Of a stretch of 14,635 bases of DNA, positions 1 to 7,139 are shown piece after piece (positions within the stretch are counted from its first letter, which is position 1; each line of letters begins with the position of its first letter). The DNA is from Desulfotomaculum sp. (GTDB taxonomy: Bacteria > Bacillota > Desulfotomaculia > Desulfotomaculales > Nap2-2B), in NCBI GenBank assembly GCA_003513005.1, contig DOTD01000056.1, positions 1-14,635 of the forward strand. Direction: 5' to 3'. The position numbers and the translations under genes are program-made. A model generated the notes under the pieces. It did not search any database. It saw nothing but the letters and a program-made list of their open reading frames with translations, and had not been told where the DNA came from.

Positions 1-141
1 AACCCTTTTAAGGGTCCTGCCAAGTAATCAGTGCACATGGCTTGAACGAAGTTTAAGCCAGCGTCATTTAGGCGCTGGCAAGTAATTAGCCCTTATAGGG
101 CTCGTGCAAGCCCCCCCATTTTGGGGTGGTCTTGACTTACT
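1..141. repeat. Hairpin-rich non-coding region next to tRNA-Sec
   Basis: No gene is visible here. The stretch holds at least five closely packed inverted repeats: 2-7/10-15, 39-47/51-59 (9 bp with one G-T pair and a GAA loop), 57-63/73-79 (perfect 7 bp), 88-93/97-102 (perfect 6 bp) and 107-117/124-134 (imperfect). A short motif is repeated: GCCAAGTAATCAG at 19-31 and GGCAAGTAATTAG at 77-89 on the plus strand. An inverted copy of its core (GCCAAGTAA) spans 137-145, overlapping the 3' end of the tRNA gene. None of the hairpins is followed by a T-tract on either strand, so none is a standard terminator. The layout could be a small palindromic repeat element or MITE-like remnant, or the structured trailer of the tRNA transcript. 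The repeats are seen directly; their nature is inference. Confidence 0.5.
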
Positions 142-239
142 TGGCGGGAGTGTGTGAGAATCGAACTCACCCGGGACGCTCTTCACACCCCACGGCTGGT
201 TTTGAAGACCAGGAGGGCCACCAGGCCCCATCCACCCCC
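142..239 (-). tRNA. selC: tRNA-Sec (anticodon TCA), CCA encoded
   Basis: This is the selenocysteine tRNA, which is charged with serine, converted to selenocysteine by SelA, and delivered to in-frame UGA codons by SelB. On the minus strand it shows the known marks of this tRNA: 98 nt length, an anticodon arm CTGGT-CTTCAAA-ACCAG with anticodon TCA, a 6-bp D stem (229-224 with 219-214), and a long variable arm with a GAAG loop. The T arm is GTGAG-TTCGATT-CTCAC, followed by discriminator G and an encoded CCA (144-142). The acceptor arm has seven pairs, including one G-U. The eighth pair, which is usual in bacterial tRNA-Sec, is a G-A mismatch (232 with 153). It is transcribed divergently from the heme operon. 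No selA or selB is in the window. Confidence 0.95.
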
Positions 240-257
240 ATGCAGTTCCAGTTGTGT

Positions 258-286
258 ATTATATCATGATTGTGCTGTCTGATCAA
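258..286 (-). promoter_or_regulatory. Promoter of the tRNA-Sec gene
   Basis: On the minus strand there is a -35 box TTGATC (286-281), a 17-bp spacer and a perfect -10 box TATAAT (263-258). This places transcription start near 251, about a dozen bases before the mature 5' end of the tRNA at 239. Spacing and sequence fit a vegetative sigma-A promoter. Confidence 0.75.
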
Positions 287-407
287 CGCGCTGCGATTAG
301 GTTTGTCTGTTGCAATGTGATTAACTTAAAAAAACCGGTGGCCATGTCTAATTTGCAGCGTGTCTATTTCCTGGCCCTTGATTTTCTTATCGAAATATAT
401 TAATCTA

Positions 408-416
408 TGATAGAAT
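408..416 (+). promoter_or_regulatory. Likely promoter of the heme operon (extended -10)
   Basis: TGATAGAAT is an extended -10 element (TGn followed by TAGAAT, one mismatch to TATAAT). No good -35 box lies 16-18 bp upstream, which is tolerated in extended -10 promoters. Start of transcription would be near 423, giving a leader of about 100 nt before the first gene. The TTGTGAA motif at 419-425 overlaps the start site and resembles half of a Rex operator. Nothing else recognisable lies between the tRNA-Sec promoter and the first gene. Confidence 0.45.
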
Positions 417-526
417 TATTGTGAAAAGTACACAGAAAGCCTTGGAAGGTCTAATCTAGAAATATAAAGGCTAAAACAGGGTAAATGAATAGTTTTTCTT
501 GCTAAGGGATGAGGCAGATTATTCCG

Positions 527-1483
527 ATGGAACTTTTTGGGGAGATAAAGGACGAGCTGAAAATAGTAGAGCAGGAGTTGCATGCGGCTGTTCAGTCTCC
601 GGATCCTTTAATGACACAGACCTCTACCCATTTGTTGAAGGCAGGAGGGAAGCGTTTGCGACCTGCCTTTAGTTTGCTGGCCGGTAAATGTGCTAATTTT
701 TCTTTTGAACAGGTTCTTCCGCTTGCTGTTGCCCTGGAGTTAATCCATATGGCCACCCTGGTTCATGACGATGTTGTGGACTGTTCTTCAACACGCCGTG
801 GTACACAAACAGTAAGGGCAATTTGGGGCAATAAACTTTCTGTTCATATAGGGACCTATCTTTTTGCAAAATCCCTGTCACTGATCTCCAGATATGAGAG
901 TCCCCTTGTCAACAGGATTCTTGCCGACACCAGCGTTAGGATGTGTCTGGGTGAGATCGAACAGATCTCAAACCCTTTCGATATTCAAAAGACAGTAAAG
1001 GATTACTTTTTTACAATATATCGTAAGACAGCCCTGCTTATCTCGGCAAGCTGCCAACTGGGGGCTTTTGTCTGCGACGCCCCAAAACAGATGTATGAAT
1101 CGCTTCGGCGATACGGCCATAATATTGGCATGGCGTTTCAAATCACTGATGACGTTCTGGACCTGGTCGCCGATGAAAAACTGCTGGGTAAGCCTATAGG
1201 CGGTGACCTGCGTCAGGGCGTAATCACTCTCCCTGTAATTTATGCCCTGAAAAACAGTCCGAAGAGGGAAAAGCTGAAGGATATGGTTTTACACCAGAAC
1301 AATGGTTATGAACCGGAGGAAGCCGTCAGGCTTGTCAAGGAATGCGGCGGAATAGATTATTCAGGACAAATTGTTCACAGATATGTAACCAGGGCAAGAA
1401 ATGAATTGTCCGCTTTGCCCAATTTTAACGCTAAAATCGCTCTTGTTTCCGTTGCTGACTTTATTGGCACACGCAGGTTTTAA
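527..1483 (+). CDS. hepT: Polyprenyl diphosphate synthase (HepT/GerCC type)
   Basis: This trans-prenyltransferase builds a long isoprenoid diphosphate by adding isopentenyl diphosphate, most likely for the menaquinone side chain at the membrane. Counting from ATG 527 (318 aa), the sequence shows GGKRLRP (40-46), the first aspartate-rich motif HDDVVD (80-85) and the second DDVLD (208-212) with a following GGDLRQG. The small residues before the first motif (HMATLVHDD) are typical of long-chain enzymes; component II of heptaprenyl diphosphate synthase is the closest type I recognise. The partner component I is not here. An in-frame ATG at 509 would add six residues, but it abuts AAGGG; ATG 527 has GAGG 12 bases upstream and fits the usual family N-terminus, though neither site is ideal. 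Oddity: the family's G-D-Y-L motif after the first aspartate motif reads GTYLFA. It is the first gene of the heme operon, 17 bp before sirC. Confidence 0.88.
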   Translation: MELFGEIKDELKIVEQELHAAVQSPDPLMTQTSTHLLKAGGKRLRPAFSLLAGKCANFSFEQVLPLAVALELIHMATLVHDDVVDCSSTRRGTQTVRAIWGNKLSVHIGTYLFAKSLSLISRYESPLVNRILADTSVRMCLGEIEQISNPFDIQKTVKDYFFTIYRKTALLISASCQLGAFVCDAPKQMYESLRRYGHNIGMAFQITDDVLDLVADEKLLGKPIGGDLRQGVITLPVIYALKNSPKREKLKDMVLHQNNGYEPEEAVRLVKECGGIDYSGQIVHRYVTRARNELSALPNFNAKIALVSVADFIGTRRF

Positions 1484-1500
1484 ATTGGGAATGATTAAAT

Positions 1501-2151
1501 ATGGCTTATTGCTATCCTGTTTCTTTAATAACGAAAGACCGGAAGTGCCTGGTAATTGGCGGGGGCGCAGTTGCTGAGCGTAAGGTTTTTTCTTTGCTGA
1601 AAAGCGGAGCCAGGGTAGAAATAATAAGCTTAAAAATTACTTCAAAATTAAAAAAACTTATTCAAAAAGGATTAATCACATACCGCCAGGGAGATTATGA
1701 TCCTGCCGATCTTGCCGGAACCTTTCTGGTAATCGGAGCCACCAGCAGCAAAGACGTTAACCGCAGGATAGCGGCGGATTGTTTTGAAAGAAACATACTG
1801 GTGAATATTGTGGATGATCCGGAAGTGTGCAGTTTTTTCGTGCCGGCTGTAGTTAAACGTGGCTCCTTTCAGATTGCGGTTTCTACAGACGGCAAAAGTC
1901 CTTTATTGGCAAGGAAAATTAAAGAATCCCTGCAGAAAAAATATGGTCCGGAATATGGAAAACTCACCGATCTGCTTGGCGCAATCCGTCTTAAAATGCA
2001 TAGCGCAGCTGAAAATAAAGGCGCCGGCCGTGTTATTATAGAAAATCTTCTTGATGATGATCTTTTGAAAATGGTCGAACAGGGTCAGTGGAATCAAGCG
2101 AGGGAGCGTATAATAAACGATGTTTATCGTAGCGGTAGGCGTCAGCCATAG
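1501..2151 (+). CDS. sirC: Precorrin-2 dehydrogenase / possible sirohydrochlorin ferrochelatase
   Basis: The protein (216 aa) matches the SirC/Met8/CysG-N family, which oxidises precorrin-2 to sirohydrochlorin with NAD+. Some members also insert iron to form siroheme. Visible features are an N-terminal Rossmann NAD site, VIGGGAVAERK (18-28); the VNIVDDPE motif (101-108), whose aspartates match the catalytic aspartate of this family; and GKSPLLAR (131-138) in the dimer/active-site region. It lacks the C-terminal methyltransferase half of full-length CysG, but that activity is supplied by the CobA part of the fusion two genes downstream. No separate chelatase (sirB, cbiK, cbiX type) is in the window, so this protein may be bifunctional; that is inference. 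The ribosome-binding site is weak (GGGA at 1487-1490). Its 3' end overlaps hemA by 32 bp. The gene is more A+T-rich than the genes downstream. Confidence 0.88.
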   Translation: MAYCYPVSLITKDRKCLVIGGGAVAERKVFSLLKSGARVEIISLKITSKLKKLIQKGLITYRQGDYDPADLAGTFLVIGATSSKDVNRRIAADCFERNILVNIVDDPEVCSFFVPAVVKRGSFQIAVSTDGKSPLLARKIKESLQKKYGPEYGKLTDLLGAIRLKMHSAAENKGAGRVIIENLLDDDLLKMVEQGQWNQARERIINDVYRSGRRQP

Positions 2152-3442
2152 AACGGCGCCCGTGGAAATAAGGGAAAAGCTTTCTTTTACTGAACAATTG
2201 ACAAAAGAAGCCCTTGACGCGCTCTGCTCACATCCCGTTATTGAAGAATGTGTGGTTTTGTTTACCTGCAACAGAACGGAAGTCTATGTTGCTTCCAGGG
2301 AACTTGACGAAGGGATCGGCGTCGTCCAAAATTTTCTTTCCCGCAAGTCCGGAACGGACATTTCACAGATTAAAAACTATACGTATGTTCATATTCTCTA
2401 CGATGCAATCCGCCATTTATTCAGAGTTGCGTCCGGCCTGGATTCAATGGTTTTAGGAGAGACAGAAATCCTTGGCCAGGTTCGCAGCGCATACCGGACG
2501 GCCTATACGAACGGTTCCACCAGCAGCTGTTTAAACTCTCTTTTTCAGCAGGCTATAACTGTCGGCAAGAAGGTCCACAGGGAAACGGCCATTGATCAAA
2601 ACGCTGTTTCGGTTAGTTACGCTGCTGTTGAATTGGCCAGGCAGACCCTGGGCGATTTAAAAGGCCGTTCCGTGCTGATTCTGGGCGCCGGTAAAATCAG
2701 CGAGCTTTCCGTACGCTATCTTGTGGCCAATGGAGTAAACGGAGTAATAGTATCCAACCGTTCATACAACCGCGCTCTGGAACTCGCCAGGGAATTCGGC
2801 GGCAGGGCGGTGAGATTTGAAGAATTATATCAGCACCTGATTAAGTCGGATATTGTAATCAGCTGTACAGGCGCTCCTCATTATGTAGTTCATCACCGGC
2901 AGGTGGATGAAGTTCTTCGTTCACGTCCGGGAGCTAAAATCCTGATTGTGGATATCGCCGTCCCGCGTGATATCGATCCTGCGGTAGCTGAATTGCCGGG
3001 AATTTCTTTATATGACATTGATGATCTGCAATATATCGTAGACCGGAACATTGCTTTGAGAAGACAGATGGCTGTTGATGCCGAAGGTATAATTGAGGAC
3101 GAATTGGATCGGTTTATGAAATGGCTGGGTACACAATTCGTGGTCCCGACAGTCTCCGCCTTAAAGCAATGGGCGGAAGAGATTAAACAAAAAGAGCTGC
3201 GCCGGGCGTTAAACCGCCTTGGTGAACTGGCGCCGCATGACCGCAAAGTAATCGGTTCTTTGGTGAACTCAATTGTCAACCAGCTTCTGCATGTGCCAAT
3301 AACAAGGTTGAAGGATTATGCCTTAACATCTAAGGGGCATCTTTACACAGAAGTTCTGCAGGTCCTTTTCGACTTGCAGGTTGAAGAGGAGCAGGACAGG
3401 GAATACATACTTAAAACAATGATCGACGGAGGTAAAGTTTGA
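2120..3442 (+). CDS. hemA: Glutamyl-tRNA reductase
   Basis: HemA reduces glutamyl-tRNA(Glu) with NADPH to glutamate-1-semialdehyde, the first committed step of tetrapyrrole synthesis by the C5 route. The 440-aa protein has the family N-terminus (GVSHRTAPVEIREKL). The active-site cysteine is C50 in FTCNRTEVYV, and the conserved histidine is H99, followed by ASGLDSMVLGETEILGQV (104-121). A Rossmann NADPH site reads ILGAGKISE, and a C-terminal dimerisation helix region follows. Length is normal for the family. The ATG at 2120 lies inside the end of sirC, 13 bases after AGGGAG at 2101-2106; family N-termini begin in the same way, so this start is well supported despite the 32-bp overlap. The stop overlaps the TTG start of hemC (TTGA), suggesting translational coupling. 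Confidence 0.97.
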   Translation: MFIVAVGVSHRTAPVEIREKLSFTEQLTKEALDALCSHPVIEECVVLFTCNRTEVYVASRELDEGIGVVQNFLSRKSGTDISQIKNYTYVHILYDAIRHLFRVASGLDSMVLGETEILGQVRSAYRTAYTNGSTSSCLNSLFQQAITVGKKVHRETAIDQNAVSVSYAAVELARQTLGDLKGRSVLILGAGKISELSVRYLVANGVNGVIVSNRSYNRALELAREFGGRAVRFEELYQHLIKSDIVISCTGAPHYVVHHRQVDEVLRSRPGAKILIVDIAVPRDIDPAVAELPGISLYDIDDLQYIVDRNIALRRQMAVDAEGIIEDELDRFMKWLGTQFVVPTVSALKQWAEEIKQKELRRALNRLGELAPHDRKVIGSLVNSIVNQLLHVPITRLKDYALTSKGHLYTEVLQVLFDLQVEEEQDREYILKTMIDGGKV

Positions 3443-4380
3443 AGCGGGAAATAAGAATTGGCACAAGAAACAGTGTTCTCGCCTTCTGCCAGGCCCGCTG
3501 GGTGCTAGGGGAACTGCAAAGTTTAGAGCCGGGTTTGTTGTTCCAAGTAGTTGGAATCAAGACCCTTGGTGATTATGTTCAGGATGTGGCCCTCGCTAAA
3601 ATTGGCGATAAGGGCCTGTTTACTAAAGAACTGGAAACAGCCCTGCTGGAAGGGAAAATAGATCTTGCTGTTCATAGTATGAAGGATCTTCCCACCAGTC
3701 TGCCCGAAAAGTTATCTGTCGGCGCTGTCTGCCGCCGGGAATGGCCGGGGGATATCTTAATCGCGCCCGCCGGAGTAACCCTCCAGAATCTGCCAAAGGG
3801 CGCTTCTGTAGGCACAAGCAGCCTAAGGCGAATTGCCCAGTTGCTGCATTACCGGCCTGATTTGAAGATGACAACCATACGCGGCAATCTGACCACCCGT
3901 CTGAGGAAGCTCTCGGAAGAGGGTCTGGATGCGCTGATACTGGCTTTTGCAGGGATTAAAAGATTAGGCTTCGAAGAAATAATTGCTCAAAAAATACCCT
4001 ATTCGATTTGCATACCGGCAGTTGGACAGGGATCAATCGGTGTTGAAATACGGGAAAATGATGAGGAAATACGCGGATTAGTATCACGCCTGGATCACGG
4101 GGACTCAAGAGCGGCTGTAACCGCCGAAAGGTCTTTTATGAAGGAACTCGAAGGCGGATGCCAGGCGCCGATAGGCACGATCGGCCAGATTGAAGGCGAG
4201 TCCCTTATTCTTGAGGGAATTGTGCTTACCCTTGACGGGAGCCGCTTTGTCAGGGAAAGGGCCACCGGTCCCAAAGAACAGGCGGATGATTTAGGAAGGG
4301 AACTTGCTCAAAAAATGCTTTCCAGGGGCGCTGCTTCAATATTGAAGTCGGCCCGTCAGGAGTTTGATAATCAGTGCTGA
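3439..4380 (+). CDS. hemC: Hydroxymethylbilane synthase (porphobilinogen deaminase)
   Basis: HemC joins four porphobilinogens into the linear tetrapyrrole hydroxymethylbilane, using a covalently bound dipyrromethane cofactor. In the 313-aa protein the catalytic aspartate is D83 in HSMKDLP (79-85), the arginine-rich substrate site includes GTSSLRR (125-131) and TIRGNLTTR, and the cofactor attaches to C241 in EGGCQAP. Domain order and length are normal. Translation starts at TTG 3439, supported by GGAGG at 3428-3432 with a 6-base spacer; the start overlaps the hemA stop by 4 bases. The product is used directly by the HemD half of the next gene. Confidence 0.96.
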   Translation: MKREIRIGTRNSVLAFCQARWVLGELQSLEPGLLFQVVGIKTLGDYVQDVALAKIGDKGLFTKELETALLEGKIDLAVHSMKDLPTSLPEKLSVGAVCRREWPGDILIAPAGVTLQNLPKGASVGTSSLRRIAQLLHYRPDLKMTTIRGNLTTRLRKLSEEGLDALILAFAGIKRLGFEEIIAQKIPYSICIPAVGQGSIGVEIRENDEEIRGLVSRLDHGDSRAAVTAERSFMKELEGGCQAPIGTIGQIEGESLILEGIVLTLDGSRFVRERATGPKEQADDLGRELAQKMLSRGAASILKSARQEFDNQC

Positions 4381-5888
4381 AAGGTATAGTATATCTTGTC
4401 GGCGCCGGTCCGGGCGATCCGGGGCTGATTACCGTAAAAGGCATCCGGTGTTTGGAGAAAGCAGACGTCATTGTTTATGACAGGCTGGTTAATCCCCAAC
4501 TGCTTTCTTTTGCGAGCCCTGAAGCCGGGAAAATATTTGTGGGGAAAGATACTGCCGGCCTGGCCGGAACCCAGGACGGGATAAATTCGCTTCTGATTGG
4601 CCTAGCCGGGGAAGGGAAAACAGTTGTGCGCCTTAAAGGCGGCGATCCCTTTATTTTTGGCAGGGGCGGGGAAGAGGCGGAAGCTCTGGCTGAAGCAGGC
4701 GTGCCTTTTGAAGTCGTGCCCGGTGTCACATCGGCTGTGGCTGCGCCGGCTTATGCCGGAATTCCCCTTACACACCGCAGCCATGCCTCGTCTGTAACAA
4801 TTGTTACGGGAAATGAAGACCCTGACAAGGAAAATTCGATGATTGCCTGGGATAAAATAGCTGCTGAACCAGGTACCCTGGTCTTTCTTATGGGAATGGC
4901 CAACCTGAGAGCCATCTGCGGGCAGCTTATCAAACACGGGCGCAGCGGCGAGACGCCGGCTGCTTTAATCCGGTGGGGCACATGGGCGGAACAGGAGTTT
5001 TTACAAGGGACGCTCGCTGATATTGCTTCAAAGGCTGAGCGGGAAAATTTTAAAAACCCCGCCGTGATTGTTATCGGCGACGTAGTCGGTTTAAATAAGA
5101 AGCTCTGGTGGCTGAAAAAAAAGCCCTTGACCGGCAGGCGTATTTTAGTCACCCGTGAAGCACATCAGGGTGAAGGCCTTGCCCGTCTTCTAACGGAACA
5201 GGGCGGGGAAGTAATTGTTTTCCCCACCATCGCGATTGCCGGGCCTGATGACAGCAGTCCGTTGGATCAGGCGCTGGATAAAATCGGGCAATATAAGTGG
5301 ATTATCTTTACCAGTAAAAATGGTGTAAAATATTTTTTCAAAAGAATAAACGAACGTTTAATAGATATCCGGGATTTAAAGGAAATTAAACTCGCGGCGA
5401 TCGGTCCCAAAACGAGGGAAGCTTTGGAAGAACACGGCCTAAGAGTTGCCTTGACGCCGCCGGTGTACATAGCGGAAGAGATTGTGGCCAGTATCAAGGG
5501 TATGATTAAAACGGGAGACCGTATTCTGCTGCCCAGATCGGACAAAGCCCGCAAATTTTTGAAAGAAGCTCTGGCAGAACTTGGAGCGGAGGTTGATGAT
5601 GTAATTGCTTACCGGACCTGCGCGGCCGGGGGCGATCCGGATTATCTAAGGCGGATGCTGGAGCAGGGCTTAATTCACCTGATTACCTTTGCCAGCCCGT
5701 CTGCAGTGCATAATTTTGTGCGGTTGTTTGGCGGTTCCGATTTGACCGCGTTGATAAGGAATGTGCAGGTGGCCTGCATCGGTCCGGTGACAGCGCAGGC
5801 TGCAGTTGAATCCGGCTTAAGGGCGGATATTGTCGCCCGGGATTATACCTCTGAAGGGCTTGTTGAAGCAATTCTAAGAAGCAATTAA
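4374..5888 (+). CDS. cobA-hemD: CobA-HemD fusion: uroporphyrinogen-III C-methyltransferase and synthase
   Basis: This is a two-domain enzyme of 504 aa. Residues about 1-245 are the S-adenosylmethionine uroporphyrinogen-III methyltransferase (SUMT), with VGAGPGDPGLIT (9-20), VRLKGGDPFIFGRGGEEA (85-102), PGVTSA and GIPLTHR (129-135). From about 251 a uroporphyrinogen-III synthase domain (HemD) begins with GRRILVTRE and runs to the C-terminus. HemD cyclises hydroxymethylbilane to uroporphyrinogen III, and CobA methylates it at C2 and C7 to precorrin-2. This type of fusion is known in Firmicutes. Here it sends the product straight to the siroheme branch, matching sirC and ahbA-D in the same operon. 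The start is GTG 4374, overlapping the hemC stop by 7 bp, with AGGAG at 4358-4362. Confidence 0.95.
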   Translation: MLKGIVYLVGAGPGDPGLITVKGIRCLEKADVIVYDRLVNPQLLSFASPEAGKIFVGKDTAGLAGTQDGINSLLIGLAGEGKTVVRLKGGDPFIFGRGGEEAEALAEAGVPFEVVPGVTSAVAAPAYAGIPLTHRSHASSVTIVTGNEDPDKENSMIAWDKIAAEPGTLVFLMGMANLRAICGQLIKHGRSGETPAALIRWGTWAEQEFLQGTLADIASKAERENFKNPAVIVIGDVVGLNKKLWWLKKKPLTGRRILVTREAHQGEGLARLLTEQGGEVIVFPTIAIAGPDDSSPLDQALDKIGQYKWIIFTSKNGVKYFFKRINERLIDIRDLKEIKLAAIGPKTREALEEHGLRVALTPPVYIAEEIVASIKGMIKTGDRILLPRSDKARKFLKEALAELGAEVDDVIAYRTCAAGGDPDYLRRMLEQGLIHLITFASPSAVHNFVRLFGGSDLTALIRNVQVACIGPVTAQAAVESGLRADIVARDYTSEGLVEAILRSN

Positions 5889-5939
5889 TTAAGAAGCAGT
5901 TTATAAAAATGCAATTAAAGGAAAGGCTCTGGATATAAA

Positions 5940-7121
5940 TTGATCAGCATTACCAAGCTTCTTTGCGGCACTGAATATTATGGCGATTCACTGCGTTACA
6001 GCGAAAGTTCCTCTTCGCAGCGCTCCGGCGCGGCCGCGGGGCATGGCCCTGTGGCTGCCTGGAACATAACCCGGGCCTGCAATCTTAAGTGCAGGCACTG
6101 TTACGCGTCAGCACGGTCAGGGCCGGGGGAGGAATTAACCTATCAGGAAGCTGTCAGTTTCTTAAACGATCTTGCAGCATTCAGGGTACCGGCGCTGCTT
6201 CTTTCAGGAGGGGAGCCGGTCTCACGTCCGGACTTTTTTGATCTGATCAGCCATGCCGGAAAACTAGGCCTTCGTCTGACCCTTTCAACCAACGGAACGC
6301 TGATCACTCCCGATGCCGCAAAAAAGATCAAGGACGCTGGGGTAAGTTATGTCGGTGTCAGTTTGGATGGCATGAGGGAGATTAACGACAGCTTCCGCGG
6401 CCTGAAGGGCGCTTTCGACTCCGCTTTGCAGGGGATCCGGAACTGCCTTTCCGTAGGGCAGAAGGTTGGCCTGCGCTTTACAGTAAACAGGCATAACCTG
6501 TCTGAAATAGAATCCATATTTAAACTGATCGAAACTGAGAATATCCCCCGGGTCTGTTTTTACCACCTCGCCTATGCGGGACGGGGAACCGAAATGTCCA
6601 ATCAGGATATAACGGAAGCCGAAAAGCGTTCTGTGCTTGATCTGATCATGGAACGGGTGTTGGATTACCAACGCCGTGGTCTGCAGAAGGAAGTTCTAAC
6701 TGTAAATAACCACGCCGACGGTGTCTATGTGTATTTAAAACTGCTTGGAAGCAGCAATCCCAGGGCCGAGGAAGTATACCGGCTGCTTAAGAATAACGGG
6801 GGCAACCGTTCGGGTGTGGCCCTTGGCGCTGTAGACTGGGACGGCAATGTTCATCCCGATCAGTTCACACTCCAGCATACGTTCGGCAACATCAGGGAAA
6901 GGCCATTTTCGGAAATCTGGCAGGATGCAGGCCACCCGCTTATGGCAGGTCTTAGAAACCGCCGTTCCTTATTAAAAGGGAGGTGCGGCGCCTGCCGCTG
7001 GCTTGATCTCTGCAACGGGAACTCACGCACCCGGGCCGAAGCAGCCCGCGGAGATTTTTGGGCTTCCGATCCTGCCTGTTACCTGAATGATCAGGAAATC
7101 GGACTAAAGCAGCAAGTATGA
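5940..7121 (+). CDS. ahbC: AhbC, radical SAM 12,18-didecarboxysiroheme deacetylase
   Basis: AhbC removes the two acetate side chains of 12,18-didecarboxysiroheme to give Fe-coproporphyrin III in the siroheme-dependent heme pathway. The 393-aa protein starts MISITKLLCGTEYYGDSLRY, an N-terminus I associate with AhbC/NirJ-like proteins. The radical SAM motif is CNLKCRHC (C47, C51, C54), with LLSGGEP as the GGE motif. A C-terminal cysteine set (C349, C352, C358, C380) would bind a second iron-sulfur cluster as in SPASM/Twitch proteins. The TTG start at 5940 has only a weak ribosome-binding site (GGAT at 5931-5934, or AAAGGA further up), but no ATG or GTG lies nearby and the family N-terminus supports it. 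It follows cobA-hemD after 51 bp. The split between AhbC and AhbD roles rests on family likeness and position. Confidence 0.88.
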   Translation: MISITKLLCGTEYYGDSLRYSESSSSQRSGAAAGHGPVAAWNITRACNLKCRHCYASARSGPGEELTYQEAVSFLNDLAAFRVPALLLSGGEPVSRPDFFDLISHAGKLGLRLTLSTNGTLITPDAAKKIKDAGVSYVGVSLDGMREINDSFRGLKGAFDSALQGIRNCLSVGQKVGLRFTVNRHNLSEIESIFKLIETENIPRVCFYHLAYAGRGTEMSNQDITEAEKRSVLDLIMERVLDYQRRGLQKEVLTVNNHADGVYVYLKLLGSSNPRAEEVYRLLKNNGGNRSGVALGAVDWDGNVHPDQFTLQHTFGNIRERPFSEIWQDAGHPLMAGLRNRRSLLKGRCGACRWLDLCNGNSRTRAEAARGDFWASDPACYLNDQEIGLKQQV

Positions 7122-7139
7122 AAAAAAGGGATGGTATTG

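Noticed and set aside
89..134. Hairpins downstream of tRNA-Sec as its Rho-independent terminator.
   Set aside because: None is followed by a T-run on the minus strand.
1..145. CRISPR array, suggested by repeated short palindromic motifs.
   Set aside because: The repeats are short, differ in sequence and orientation, and there is no regular spacer length.
4475..5152. Long antisense reading frames opposite cobA-hemD (and similar ones opposite hemA, hemL and ahbD).
   Set aside because: They lie wholly inside well-supported genes, have no ribosome-binding sites and show no recognisable protein features; they are codon-use shadows.
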